A stretch of 64,000 nt of DNA from CAZSNT01 sp964607765 (GCA_964607765.1 CAZSNT010000033.1:1-64000), one strand, 5' to 3'; numbered from the stretch's first letter, positions 35,744 to 44,694 are shown. The notes: generated by a model not told the origin, from the sequence alone. Made by a program: numbers and translations.

Positions 35744-35787
35744 AGGACTCAGAACACGAAACACCATGACTCCGGAAGCCGCCGCCG

Positions 35788-35847
35788 CCGCCCGACAGTT
35801 GCCGATGGCTACCGATGGCTGCCGGAAACAGCCGACCGCCGCCGACT
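35788..35847. repeat. Six units of the 10-bp-period repeat
   Basis: Units GCCCGACAGT, TGCCGATGGC, TACCGATGGC, TGCCGGAAAC, AGCCGACCGC, CGCCGACTGG keep C-C-G at columns 3-5 in every unit and A at column 6 in five of six. Located between two sulfatase genes. Confidence 0.7.
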
Positions 35848-35875
35848 GGACTGTAAGTAGCAGAAGCGAGTACAG

Positions 35876-37354
35876 ATGACAACGAAACCCAACGTCCTTC
35901 TCCTTTTCTCCGATCAGCACCATGCGGATGCCATGAGTTGCGTCGGCACTACCATTGTGCAGACGCCGACCTTCGACAGGCTGGCGGCCGAAGGAGTCCG
36001 GTTTGCCCGGGCCTACTGTCAGGATGCTATCTGCGTGCCTTCGCGGGTCTCCATGATGAGCGGCCTCTACCCCCGAACAACCGGCTGCCTCGACAACCCC
36101 AACTGCCCGATCGACCCCGGGCAGTACGTCATGCTGCAGCGCCTCCTGCAGAACAACGGGTATCGGACGGGATGCTTCGGCAAGCGGCATCTTCCGCACA
36201 GGAACGGCGGACAGATGTGCATGGGGTGGGACCGAAGCGCCACCACCATCAACCCGAAGCTCGACCCCTCCGACGAGAACTACTGGGACTGGCTGAAGGA
36301 GACCGGTCGCTACAAGGCATATTCGGAAACCGCCGGTGAGAACGTCCACAATTCCGACCTGTTCTGTCTCGTGTCGCACCTGGAGCCGGATGAAAGGGAC
36401 GCTGCCTACACGGCTGACAAGGCCATCGAGTTCCTCCATGAGAACCAGGATCAGCCGTTCTTCTGCTGGGCATCGTTCCACGGTCCTCACCAGGCCTATG
36501 TGCCGCCGCAGAAGTGGATCGACATGTATCCCTACGACTCGATTCCACTGCCTGAGAACATCAGCGAACCGGTGGAGAATCTCCCGCCGGAGCTCCAGGG
36601 CTGGCGCCGCAACGAGAACCAACCGTGGAATCTGGGCACGGCCGCCAGGGACCACGCGCTCTATCGGACCTACATCTCGCACTACTTCGCGCAGGTGACC
36701 GAGGTCGATCACTACGCCGGCCGGATCATCGACGAACTGGAGAGCCTGGGGCTGCGGGACAACACGATCGTCATCTACGCTTCCGACCATGGCGATTTCA
36801 TGGGCCGGCACGGAATGGCCGAGAAATGCGCGCTTGGGCACAACGTGTACGAGGACACGTTGCGCGTGCCGCTCATCGTCTCGTGGCCCGCCCGGTTTGA
36901 CCGAGGCCGTGTCAGTGCGGAACTCGTGGAGTTGCTGGACGTTTACCCCACTTTGGTCGACTTGCTGGATCTCGAACTCCCGGCTGACACGCAGAGCCTG
37001 CAGGGGGTCTCGCTCAAGCCGATCCTCGAGGGCGACGACGCCCCGATCAGAGAATACGCAGTCTCCGAGAACTGGTCGCAGGTCAGCATTGTCACAGACA
37101 AGTACAAGCTCGGGATCTGGGTCGATCCCGGCCCCATCGATCGGTACAGCATCCGCGATTTCCGGGGTCGGCATCCCGACATGCTCTTCGATCTGGAGGC
37201 CGACCCCCTCGAAGTCAGCAACCTGATCGACAGTCCCGCCCACGCAGATGTCCGGAAAACACTGTACGGCTACTACGAGCAGTGGTGCGAGAAAACGCCC
37301 GACACAGGCCGGACTGCCATCATCGATGCCTGGCTCCAGGGCCCAGCCGAGTAA
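35876..37354 (+). CDS. Sulfatase, CVPSR, no signal peptide
   Basis: A 492-aa sulfatase very like the one at 27425 (shared FSDQH, ARAYCQDAIC-PSR, GLYPRTTGCL, FGKRHL, NTIVIYASDHGDFMGRHGMAEKCALGHNVYEDTLRVPL). The formylglycine precursor is Cys53. No export signal; probably cytoplasmic. The pair likely arose by duplication with the intervening exported sulfatases inserted or retained between them. A reverse GTTTTCCGGAC word (37250-37260) encodes VRKT near the C-terminus. The next sulfatase starts 10 bp after its stop. Confidence 0.93.
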   Translation: MTTKPNVLLLFSDQHHADAMSCVGTTIVQTPTFDRLAAEGVRFARAYCQDAICVPSRVSMMSGLYPRTTGCLDNPNCPIDPGQYVMLQRLLQNNGYRTGCFGKRHLPHRNGGQMCMGWDRSATTINPKLDPSDENYWDWLKETGRYKAYSETAGENVHNSDLFCLVSHLEPDERDAAYTADKAIEFLHENQDQPFFCWASFHGPHQAYVPPQKWIDMYPYDSIPLPENISEPVENLPPELQGWRRNENQPWNLGTAARDHALYRTYISHYFAQVTEVDHYAGRIIDELESLGLRDNTIVIYASDHGDFMGRHGMAEKCALGHNVYEDTLRVPLIVSWPARFDRGRVSAELVELLDVYPTLVDLLDLELPADTQSLQGVSLKPILEGDDAPIREYAVSENWSQVSIVTDKYKLGIWVDPGPIDRYSIRDFRGRHPDMLFDLEADPLEVSNLIDSPAHADVRKTLYGYYEQWCEKTPDTGRTAIIDAWLQGPAE

Positions 37355-37364
37355 GGGAAACAGC

Positions 37365-38903
37365 ATGTGTGAGTCCGCTCGCTCGAACCACAGACCGAAC
37401 CTGCTCTTCATCATGACCGACCAGCAGCGTTGGGACGCGTTGAGCCTGGCCGGCAATGCCATCCTCCACACGCCGAGCATGGACCGTATCGGGCGTGAAG
37501 GGGCGTACTTCGAGCTGTGCAACTCGCCCTGCCCGGTGTGCGGTCCGGCCCGCAGCAGCATGCTGGCAGGATGCACGGTGGAGAACACACAGGTACGCAC
37601 GAACATGGATGCAGACGTGGCGGGCCGCATGCCCATGCCGAGCTATGACGAGATCCTCGCCGACCAAGGCTACGCCACGGAGTATTACGGCAAATGGCAC
37701 GCTCCCCTCGGCCGGGCTCTGAAGTACGACAACACCGTCACCCCTGCCGGCGTCGCCAGGTGGGAGCATGGCCCGGGCATGAGCCCCGACTACCAGGACT
37801 ACCTCAACCAGCACATGCCGCGCACGAGCCTGTCGGGCATGACGGGTATGCAGGAGCAGACCCTCGATCTGCGCCCCTACCGCACGAACCCACTCGACAC
37901 CCGCCACGGCCTCGAGCCGGGCGTGGACATGCCCGTGGTACAGCCCGACCAGCACGGCGTGTCGACTGTCCCCGCTGAGCACACGATCACGGCTTACCAG
38001 GCGAAGTCGACTATGGACGCCCTCGAACGCCTCGCCTGCCAGGGTCGGCCCTTCTCGCTGCACTGCTCGTTCCACTGTCCCCACTCGCCGATCACACCGT
38101 CCGAACCGTATGCCTCCATGTACAAGGCCGAAGACATGCCGGTGCCAGCCAGTATCGGCGATCCCATGGACAACTCGCCCTACTTCCACGAGAACGGGCG
38201 TTCGCGGTTCACGCAGTACGCCGATGCAACCCGGATCGGCCACATGATCGCCAACTACTACGCATCCGTCAAGGAGATCGACGTTTGGGTGGGTAGGATT
38301 CTCGACAGACTGGATGAGCTGGGTTTGGCCGACAACACCATGGTCATCTTCACCTCGGACCACGGCGAAATGCTCGGCGCCCACGGCATGCGCGAGAAGA
38401 ACATCTTCTACGAGGAATCCGTGCACGTTCCGTTGCTTGTCCGATTCCCGGGCCGTATCGCCGCCGGGACAGTTGTCCCCGCCCCCCTCTCGCAGATGGA
38501 CCTGTTCGCCACCATCCTCGACTACCTCGACGCGGGCTCTCATGACTCCGATGGCGAAAGCCTGCGTCGATACATCGAGGCGGACGCGCCCGGTGACGAT
38601 GCCTACGCAGTGAGCGAGTGGAACTGGCGCGGCCCGGTCCAGCCCAACCTGATGATCCGCACCAAACGCTGGAAGTTCTTCTGCCCCAACCGCGCCGACT
38701 CCGAGGTCATGAACGTCCTCTACGACCTCGAAGCCGACCCCCACGAGATGAACAACCTGCTCGGCAACAACCCCGAAGCAGAGCAATCGCGCCACCAGGC
38801 CGAGCACCTCAAGTCCCTGCTGGTCCAATGGCTGGAAAGAACTGCTTCGCCCCATCTCGGTGAAGTGAGAAGCCGCGACGCTGTGGCCAAATCAAGGGAC
38901 TGA
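37365..38903 (+). CDS. Sulfatase, CGPAR, no signal peptide
   Basis: A 512-aa sulfatase. First metal site PNLLFIMTDQQRWDALS; formylglycine precursor Cys59 in CPVCGPARSSMLAGCTVEN; distal site NTMVIFTSDHGEMLGAHGMREKNIFYEES. It resembles the 25945 enzyme in the CPVC-PAR block. No signal peptide, so likely cytoplasmic. The C-terminal ~25 residues (ERTASPHLGEVRSRDAVAKSRD) look irregular. The stop is 2 bp before a truncated reading frame related to the C-terminus of the 40130 sulfatase, so a deletion has joined material just downstream. Confidence 0.92.
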   Translation: MCESARSNHRPNLLFIMTDQQRWDALSLAGNAILHTPSMDRIGREGAYFELCNSPCPVCGPARSSMLAGCTVENTQVRTNMDADVAGRMPMPSYDEILADQGYATEYYGKWHAPLGRALKYDNTVTPAGVARWEHGPGMSPDYQDYLNQHMPRTSLSGMTGMQEQTLDLRPYRTNPLDTRHGLEPGVDMPVVQPDQHGVSTVPAEHTITAYQAKSTMDALERLACQGRPFSLHCSFHCPHSPITPSEPYASMYKAEDMPVPASIGDPMDNSPYFHENGRSRFTQYADATRIGHMIANYYASVKEIDVWVGRILDRLDELGLADNTMVIFTSDHGEMLGAHGMREKNIFYEESVHVPLLVRFPGRIAAGTVVPAPLSQMDLFATILDYLDAGSHDSDGESLRRYIEADAPGDDAYAVSEWNWRGPVQPNLMIRTKRWKFFCPNRADSEVMNVLYDLEADPHEMNNLLGNNPEAEQSRHQAEHLKSLLVQWLERTASPHLGEVRSRDAVAKSRD

Positions 38904-38905
38904 CC

Positions 38906-39100
38906 ATGAAGCGATTGACACTGCTACTGGCATACTTCAACCTGGACGACGCCCGTTTTGCCAGGCGCAGCAACGGCGGCGATCTACGCCTGGGTTTCAG
39001 CGGAACCAAGACCGATCCCGTGATCGCCGAAGTGCTGGTAAAACCACGACCGAACGGACGCGGACGCAAGAATGGCACGCTGCACGGTGAGGAGAGGTGA
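38906..39100 (+). pseudogene. 64-codon internal-deletion remnant of a sulfatase-type gene
   Basis: The frame starts MKRLTLLLAY, like the beginning of a signal peptide, and then reads FNLDDARFARRSNGGDLRLG through TDPVIAEVLVKPR. The second part is clearly homologous to the last ~40 residues of the sulfatase at 40130 (FNIDDARFAGRCHGADLRLG, TDPVIAEVTVKPR), at DNA level too. The simplest reading is a full gene that lost everything between its first ~10 codons and its C-terminal domain. A short peptide may still be made, but no function is suggested. Confidence 0.75.
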
Positions 39101-39103
39101 CCG

Positions 39104-40039
39104 ATGTCGCACAAGCAACAACCAGACTCCCTGGACTCCCCCGGCGACGCAGGAAGTGAAGGTATGGATTTCCGCAGCTTGGTGTCCGCCATCCGCCAGG
39201 TGCATGCGCACTGTACTGCGCAGGCCAGAGGCGCGGTGAACGTCTGTCTGACTCTTCGCAACTGGACTGTCGGTTGCTACATCCGTGAATACGAACAGAG
39301 AGGCGCTGACCGCGCGCAGTATGGTGCCAATCTGCTCGACAGGCTGGCCACGTCACTTCATGGCGCGCTCGACAAGTGCTACACGGCAAGGTACTTGCGC
39401 ATCTGTAGACGGTTGTACGAGGTGTACCCGCAAATTAGGAAATCGGTGATTTCCGAATTCAGCGCCAGGACGAAAGGGAAATCGGCGATTTCCAAATTGC
39501 CGGAGCATTCGGCAGACAGTGACTGCCAAATCGACACGTCTGCTCCGGTCTCGGTGTCTCTTCCCGCCGACAGACTGGTCAGGCATCTCTCCTTCACTGC
39601 GCTTGCGGAGCTCGTCAAAATCGACGCCCCCCTGAAGCGCGCATTCTACGAGGTCGAGTGCATCCGCGGCAACTGGTCGGTCCGCGCACTCAAGCGGCAG
39701 ATCGCCACTCTCTACTTCGAGCGTTCCGGCTTGTCCACAGACAAAGAGAAGCTGGCAGCCATGACGCAGAGAGGCGCCGAAATCGAAGAGCCGAAACTCG
39801 CCATTCGCGACCCGTACGTCTTCGAGTTCCTCGGGCTTCGGCCCCAGGACGCCGTGGCGGAAAGCGACCTGGAGGCGGCGCTCGTCGAGAACTTGCGGGA
39901 GTTCCTGCTCGAGATGGGGCACGGTTTCTGCCTCGAGGCCCAGCAGAAGAGCATTGTCATCGGCAACACTCGCGGCTTCGTCGATCTGGTGTCATGGAAG
40001 CGGAATGACGACTATGTCGACGTACGGCTGAGAGATTAG
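39104..40039 (+). pseudogene. DUF1016/YhcG-family PDDEXK nuclease, C-terminally truncated
   Basis: A 311-aa product. Residues ~20-130 are the DUF1016 N-terminal domain (RNWTVGCYIREYEQRGADRAQYG, LARYL-like CYTARYLRICRRLYEVYP). Residues ~170-305 match the PDDEXK part (LSFTALAELVKIDAPLKRAFYEVECIRGNWSVRALKRQI, DPYVFEFLGL, AALVENLREFLLEMGHGFCLEAQQKSIVIG, GFVDLVSWKR). Family members then have a segment with the catalytic (D/E)xK and GQL..Y; here the frame changes to NDDYVDVRLRD and stops. The nuclease should be inactive. AGGAGAGG precedes the ATG. Two 17-bp palindromes (GGAAATC-GGY-GATTTCC) at 39438-39454 and 39477-39493 lie in the linker. It is out of place among sulfatases and probably arrived by transfer. 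Confidence 0.78.
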
Positions 40040-40041
40040 GA

Positions 40042-40107
40042 CGAAAGATGAAGGCGAAAGATGAAGGGGGACCACTCCGAGGCCCTGATCTTTCGCCCTG
40101 ATCTTCA
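40042..40107. repeat. Paired 13-bp tandem duplications in inverted arrangement
   Basis: CGAAAGATGAAGG occurs twice in tandem (40042-40054, 40055-40067). A second tandem pair, GCCCTGATCTTTC and GCCCTGATCTTCA, occupies 40082-94 and 40095-107. The two pairs are partly complementary: GCGAAAGAT (40054-62) and ATCTTTCGC (40088-96) can form a 9-bp stem with a 25-base loop, just upstream of the next sulfatase. Confidence 0.65.
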
Positions 40108-40129
40108 CAACCCCGGAAGGAGCGACGAA

Positions 40130-42106
40130 ATGAGAACAGACCACACGCTTGCAGCCGCCGTCCTGATCTCTGCTGCCGGTGTCTTTACACCATTGGGCGC
40201 CTCAGGTGCGGCGGTGCGGCCAAATGTGATGTTCATCGTCTGCGATGACCTGAACACGCACGTATCCACGTCGGGGTATCCCCACATCTCCACGCCGGCC
40301 TTTGATTCGCTGGCTGCCTCGGGCATGACCTTCCACCGCGCGTATTGCCAGTATCCGGTGTGCGGCCCGTCGCGGGCGTCGTTCCTCAGCGGGCTGTACC
40401 CGCAGTCGACCGGCGTGATCAGCAACAAGGCGGACATCCGTCGCACGCGCCCGGGAACAGTGACCATGCCCGAACGTTTCAAGCAAGCCGGCTACTGGAC
40501 GGCACGGGTGGGCAAGGTCTACCACTCGCCACACACGAACCCCGGCGAACGGGCGTGGTGTGAGACCCCGGAACGGTTCAAGAACGACCCAATGCCGACC
40601 GAGATCGAGGCCCGCAAGCAGTTCGAGGCCAAACACGGCCCCGTCACCGATCGGGGCAACGGCAAAGCCTGGCGCGAGTTCCGCTACTCGTACGCGACAC
40701 AGTTACGCGATCAGCACGTCGGCTACGGCCCGAGCGGCCTGCGGGACGAGCAGCACAAGGACGGCAAGAACGCCCGGCAGGTCGCCGAGTGGTTAGGGAA
40801 GAAGGCGCACGGCAGCAAGCCCTTCTTCATCGCCTGCGGCATTCACAAGCCCCATGTTCCCTTCCTGGCCCCGGACAAGTACTTCGACATGTACCCGCGC
40901 GAAAGTCTGACATACATCCCGACGCCGCCTGCATTCTGGAACCAAGCGCCGAAGTCGGCAGTATCTGGCCGCTACAAGGGGTTCGGGTTCGAGCTGGGCG
41001 TCGAGAACGACAGCCTGCGACGCGAGTACATGCAGGCCTATCACGCCTGCATCAGCTTCGTCGACGCGCAGATCGGCCTGGTCCTCGACGCCCTCAAGCG
41101 CACCGGACATTGGGAGGACACCATCATTGTCCTCACCTCGGACCATGGCTACCACCTCGGCGAGCACTTCATGTGGGGCAAAGTCACGCTGTTCGAAGTG
41201 TGCGATCGCGTGCCGCTGGTCATTCGCGTGCCCCGGTCGCTGAAGGCCGGCGCAACCACGGCCGGGGCATCCAGCCAGGGGCTGGTCGAGCTGGTGGATC
41301 TGTACCCGACCCTGGCGGAGTTGTGCGGCGTGAAGGCGCCCTCCGACCTCCAGGGCCGCAGCTTGGTGCCCATGCTGCGCGATCCGAAGACCAAGGGCAA
41401 GGAGGTCGTTTCCACCGTCGTCAGCCGCGGCGCCAAGCTCGGAAAGGCAATCCGCACGGCTCGCTGGCGCTACGCCCGGTACCCGGACAACACCGAGGAA
41501 CTCTACGACTTGGAGAACGACCCGCGCGAGTGGAAGAACCTCGTGACGTCGCCTGAGCGCGCGCCCGTGCTGGAGAACATGCGAAAGAAGCTCGCGGAGA
41601 TGGATGCACGCGCCGCCGCGCAGAAGACCGCCCCCCTCCCGAACTGGGCGCAGATCGACAGCCCCAAGCTGGTGCCGGGCCCGGGCGTCCGCATGGTCCC
41701 GCACACGGAGGCCGGGGATTCCGCGCGGATGTCGCCCATCGAGATCAAGGGGCGTTCCGCCTGGAAAGCGGAGAAGCGGGCCAAAGGCAAACCCACCTAC
41801 GCCTACTTCCGGCTTGAGGACGAGAATCTCCGCAACGGCAAGCAACCCCGCGTGCAGGTCTCTATCACGCTCCTGGACAAAGGCAACGCCAGCACCGCCA
41901 TCCAGTATGACCCGAGCGACGGCAAACCGTTCAAGGTGCTGAGGAGAATCGAACTGGGATCCTCGGGCCAATGGCGGACTGTGGTCTTCAACATCGACGA
42001 CGCCCGGTTCGCTGGACGTTGCCACGGTGCCGACCTGCGCCTGGGCTTCAACGGCGCGAAAACAGATCCCGTGATCGCCGAGGTGACAGTCAAACCGCGC
42101 AGATAG
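40130..42106 (+). CDS. Exported sulfatase, CGPSR, with C-terminal sandwich domain
   Basis: A 658-aa protein. Signal peptide to about residue 27 (GASGAAV); metal site PNVMFIVCDDLNTHVSTSG; formylglycine precursor Cys78 in YPVCGPSRASFLSGLYPQSTG; distal site DTIIVLTSDHGYHLGEHFMWGKVTLFE. It belongs to the iduronate-2-sulfatase-like branch. After ~500 residues a separate domain of ~130 residues follows (GRSAWKAEKRAKGKPTYAYF to TDPVIAEVTVKPR). The same domain type appears in the next gene at both ends and in the remnant at 38906. It may bind glycan. GGAAGGAG precedes the ATG. Confidence 0.92.
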   Translation: MRTDHTLAAAVLISAAGVFTPLGASGAAVRPNVMFIVCDDLNTHVSTSGYPHISTPAFDSLAASGMTFHRAYCQYPVCGPSRASFLSGLYPQSTGVISNKADIRRTRPGTVTMPERFKQAGYWTARVGKVYHSPHTNPGERAWCETPERFKNDPMPTEIEARKQFEAKHGPVTDRGNGKAWREFRYSYATQLRDQHVGYGPSGLRDEQHKDGKNARQVAEWLGKKAHGSKPFFIACGIHKPHVPFLAPDKYFDMYPRESLTYIPTPPAFWNQAPKSAVSGRYKGFGFELGVENDSLRREYMQAYHACISFVDAQIGLVLDALKRTGHWEDTIIVLTSDHGYHLGEHFMWGKVTLFEVCDRVPLVIRVPRSLKAGATTAGASSQGLVELVDLYPTLAELCGVKAPSDLQGRSLVPMLRDPKTKGKEVVSTVVSRGAKLGKAIRTARWRYARYPDNTEELYDLENDPREWKNLVTSPERAPVLENMRKKLAEMDARAAAQKTAPLPNWAQIDSPKLVPGPGVRMVPHTEAGDSARMSPIEIKGRSAWKAEKRAKGKPTYAYFRLEDENLRNGKQPRVQVSITLLDKGNASTAIQYDPSDGKPFKVLRRIELGSSGQWRTVVFNIDDARFAGRCHGADLRLGFNGAKTDPVIAEVTVKPRR

Positions 42107-42118
42107 GCCGTCTTTGCC

Positions 42119-42166
42119 TCGACAGGCATCGACAGGCATCGACAGACATCGATAGGTATCGACATC
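42119..42166. repeat. 10-bp-period repeat, reverse orientation
   Basis: Read on the minus strand the units are TGTCGATACC, TATCGATGTC, TGTCGATGCC, TGTCGATGCC, TGTCGAGGCA, an almost perfect 10-bp tandem repeat. GTCGATACC is shared exactly with the third unit of the 22750 array. Lies in the 91-bp gap between a sulfatase and the GH71/99-like lipoprotein. Confidence 0.8.
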
Positions 42167-42197
42167 CGGCACTGGAGCGGTGCCAAAGGAGCCCCAC

Positions 42198-44603
42198 GTG
42201 AAAACACATCTCATCCTCGTCGCAATCTCGCTGGCTCTGGCCTTCGCCACCAGTTGCGGCCATTCCGCCGTCAACCGCGCCGGCACAGACGTTCAACCCG
42301 CGTTTACGGGCCCCGATATCTCCGTCCGGCTGGACGCGAACCCGGCCCTGGCGCGCGGCGTGGCCTACCTGTCCACGCATGACGAGTCCAGGAACGGCTT
42401 TGTGACGCGGCAGGGCAGCGGCGGCTGGCAGGAACAGAGGATGATGTACTTCGCCGCTACAGACGAACGCTTCAAGCAGGGGCGGACGCCTCTCGTCAAA
42501 GTCCACATCGCCTACTTCGACGAGGGCCGGGGCCTGGTCGTGATCAAGTACGACTCGAGCGACAAGCATGTCAACCCCGGCAAGAACGCCGGTGTATGGA
42601 AGAGCGAGAAGGCGATCGTGTTGACCGACTCGCAACAGTGGCGCACGGCCGAGATCATACTCCGCGACGCCCATTTCGCCAACCGTTGCAACGGCGGCGA
42701 CTTCCGGCTCGAGGGCGCCCCGGTCATCGTCCGCGTTCTGCGCATCGTGGCCGCCTCGCCGGAGGACCAGGAGCGTAACCGCGTCGCCCTGCGCAACGCA
42801 CCGCCCCCGCTCGAGGCCAAGATCCAGCCCTTTGCCCTGAGCATGGCCGAAGTCCTGGCCAAGCTCCGTCCCTACCGCGGCCCCAGCGAGCCGGGCACTG
42901 ACACCACCACTCTGACCAACAAGGTGATGTGTGGCTACCAGGGATGGTTCAGCACGCCGGGGGACGGCTCCGGTCAAGGCTGGACCCACTACAGCGGCGC
43001 GATCGGGTTCAAGCCAGGAAGCTGTTCCATCGACCTCTGGCCCGACGTGTCCGAACTCGATCCCGACGAGAAGTACGAGACGTATTTTCGACATCGCGAC
43101 GGCAGCACGGCGCACGTCTACAGCCCCATGAACCGCAAGAGTGTCGTCCGTCACTGCCGCTGGATGGCCGAGGCCGGCATCGACGGCGTCTTCGTGCAGC
43201 GCTTCGCAAGCGTTGCCGGAAACGCCAAAGCAGTCTACAAGAACAACACCGTGCTCATGAACGTGCGCGAAGGCGCCAATCGCCACGGCCGCGCCTACGC
43301 ACTCATGTACGACCTGTCCGGCGGCCGAGGCGCCGCCGACAGGATCATTGCCGACTGGAAGTCGCTCGTGGACGGCATGGGGCTGAGCAAGGACCCCAAG
43401 GACCGCGCCTACCAACATCACAACGGCAAGCCCGTGGTCGCACTCTGGGGCCTCTTCGCCGAGCGCGACTACTGCCTGCCCGTGTACGAACGCCTCCTCG
43501 ACTTCTTCAAGAACGACCCGAAGTACGGCGGTTGCACCGTCAAGGTCGGCGTCAACAACAACTGGCGCGTCGGCAAGAGCGCCAACCACGACCGCGTCCG
43601 CCGCATCATCCAGCAGGCGGACATCGTGTCGCCCTGGACGGTCGGCCGTTACGCCACGCCCGAGGGAGCCGACCGGCACATGCGAACCCACAACGTGCCG
43701 GACCAGAAGTGGTGCGACGCCCACGGCAAGGACTACATGCCGGTCATTTTCCCCGGCTTCAGTTGGCACAACATGCGCCACGGCCAGTCTGCCCTCGGCG
43801 CTACACCACGCCTGCAGGGCCGCTTCCTCTGGCGCCAGATCACCGCCGCCAAAGCCGCCGGCGCACGCATGCTCTACATCGCCATGTTCGACGAGGTCGA
43901 CGAGGGCACGGCCATGTTCAAGTGCACCAACGACCCGCCCGTCGGCGCCAGCCCGTTCCTCGACTACGAAGGACTGCCGAGCGACTACTACCTATGGCTG
44001 GCAGGCCAAGCCCGGCTCCTGCTCGAGGGCAAACTCGAACCCACACGGCGTCCCCCTGCGCGTCCCGGCCTGGTCATCGACTACAAGTCCGAAGACGGCA
44101 CGGGTCTGCCCGAGGGTCTCGACGAGATCTCCGTCGTGCTGCGCAATCCGCAGCACTGCCGCGGCCTGCGCCTCAAACCGCACGGCGCCGAATCCCGCAA
44201 CATCCCCGCTGTCAAGGGCGGTCGTCCCGCCTGGGTCAGCACCCCCAAACGCGGCCCGGACGAAGGCCGCATGATGTACATCAAAGTCGAGTACGCCGGA
44301 TTCCGCAACGGCCGAACCCCGCATGTCCGGCTCACCATCGACTACTTCGACAGCGGCGAGGGCGAGGTCCGCGTCGTCTACGACTCCAGCGACAAGACCT
44401 GGGGCACCGTCCCCAGCCGTCCCGGCGCCTGGAAAGAAGCCGGCCGCTTCATCCTGGGTGCCTCCAACACCTGGAAGACCGCCACCTTCGATATCCCCGA
44501 CGCGCTCTTTGTCGGCCGCTGCAACGGTTGCGACATCCGCCTCGAGTTCCCCGCCACTGCCGACCTCGCCCTCGGCGCCGTGCGACTAAAGAAGATACCG
44601 TGA
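42198..44603 (+). CDS. GH71/99-like lipoprotein flanked by two copies of a sandwich domain
   Basis: An 801-aa lipoprotein (lipobox FATSC). Residues ~35-185 and ~640-800 are related domains (FVTRQGSGGWQEQRMMYFAA, LVKVHIAYFDEG and KYDSSDKHVNPG; WVSTPKRGPDEGRMMYIKVE, VRLTIDYFDSGEG and VYDSSDKTWGTVP). The centre matches the GH71/99-like protein at 28918 (VMCGYQGWFSTPGDGSG, GIDGVFVQRFAS, ADIVSPWTVGRYAT, MPVIFPGFSWHNM, IAMFDEVDEGTAMF). Endo-acting attack on a mannose-type glycan at the cell surface is a reasonable guess. A GTG start at 42198 with AAAGGAG is preferred over the GTG at 42180. Confidence 0.83.
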   Translation: MKTHLILVAISLALAFATSCGHSAVNRAGTDVQPAFTGPDISVRLDANPALARGVAYLSTHDESRNGFVTRQGSGGWQEQRMMYFAATDERFKQGRTPLVKVHIAYFDEGRGLVVIKYDSSDKHVNPGKNAGVWKSEKAIVLTDSQQWRTAEIILRDAHFANRCNGGDFRLEGAPVIVRVLRIVAASPEDQERNRVALRNAPPPLEAKIQPFALSMAEVLAKLRPYRGPSEPGTDTTTLTNKVMCGYQGWFSTPGDGSGQGWTHYSGAIGFKPGSCSIDLWPDVSELDPDEKYETYFRHRDGSTAHVYSPMNRKSVVRHCRWMAEAGIDGVFVQRFASVAGNAKAVYKNNTVLMNVREGANRHGRAYALMYDLSGGRGAADRIIADWKSLVDGMGLSKDPKDRAYQHHNGKPVVALWGLFAERDYCLPVYERLLDFFKNDPKYGGCTVKVGVNNNWRVGKSANHDRVRRIIQQADIVSPWTVGRYATPEGADRHMRTHNVPDQKWCDAHGKDYMPVIFPGFSWHNMRHGQSALGATPRLQGRFLWRQITAAKAAGARMLYIAMFDEVDEGTAMFKCTNDPPVGASPFLDYEGLPSDYYLWLAGQARLLLEGKLEPTRRPPARPGLVIDYKSEDGTGLPEGLDEISVVLRNPQHCRGLRLKPHGAESRNIPAVKGGRPAWVSTPKRGPDEGRMMYIKVEYAGFRNGRTPHVRLTIDYFDSGEGEVRVVYDSSDKTWGTVPSRPGAWKEAGRFILGASNTWKTATFDIPDALFVGRCNGCDIRLEFPATADLALGAVRLKKIP

Positions 44604-44634
44604 TGACATCGACGGGCGGAAGAGAGAACACGTG

Positions 44635-44645
44635 GTCCGGAAAAC
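44635..44645 (-). repeat. GTTTTCCGGAC word (reverse) after the GH71/99-like gene
   Basis: An exact copy, 32 bp after the preceding stop codon and 29 bp before the LacI-type operator. No partner copy is near, so no hairpin is expected. Confidence 0.85.
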
Positions 44646-44673
44646 GACATGCGGCTTGTCACACGTCTCCTTC

Positions 44674-44687
44674 CGTAAACGTTTACG
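44674..44687. promoter_or_regulatory. LacI-type operator, perfect palindrome CGTAAACGTTTACG
   Basis: A perfect 14-bp palindrome with central CG, the form bound by LacI/GalR-family dimers. It lies upstream of the -35 box of the promoter at 44695. A second, degenerate copy lies 60 bp downstream. Confidence 0.75.
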
Positions 44688-44694
44688 TCTGCGA

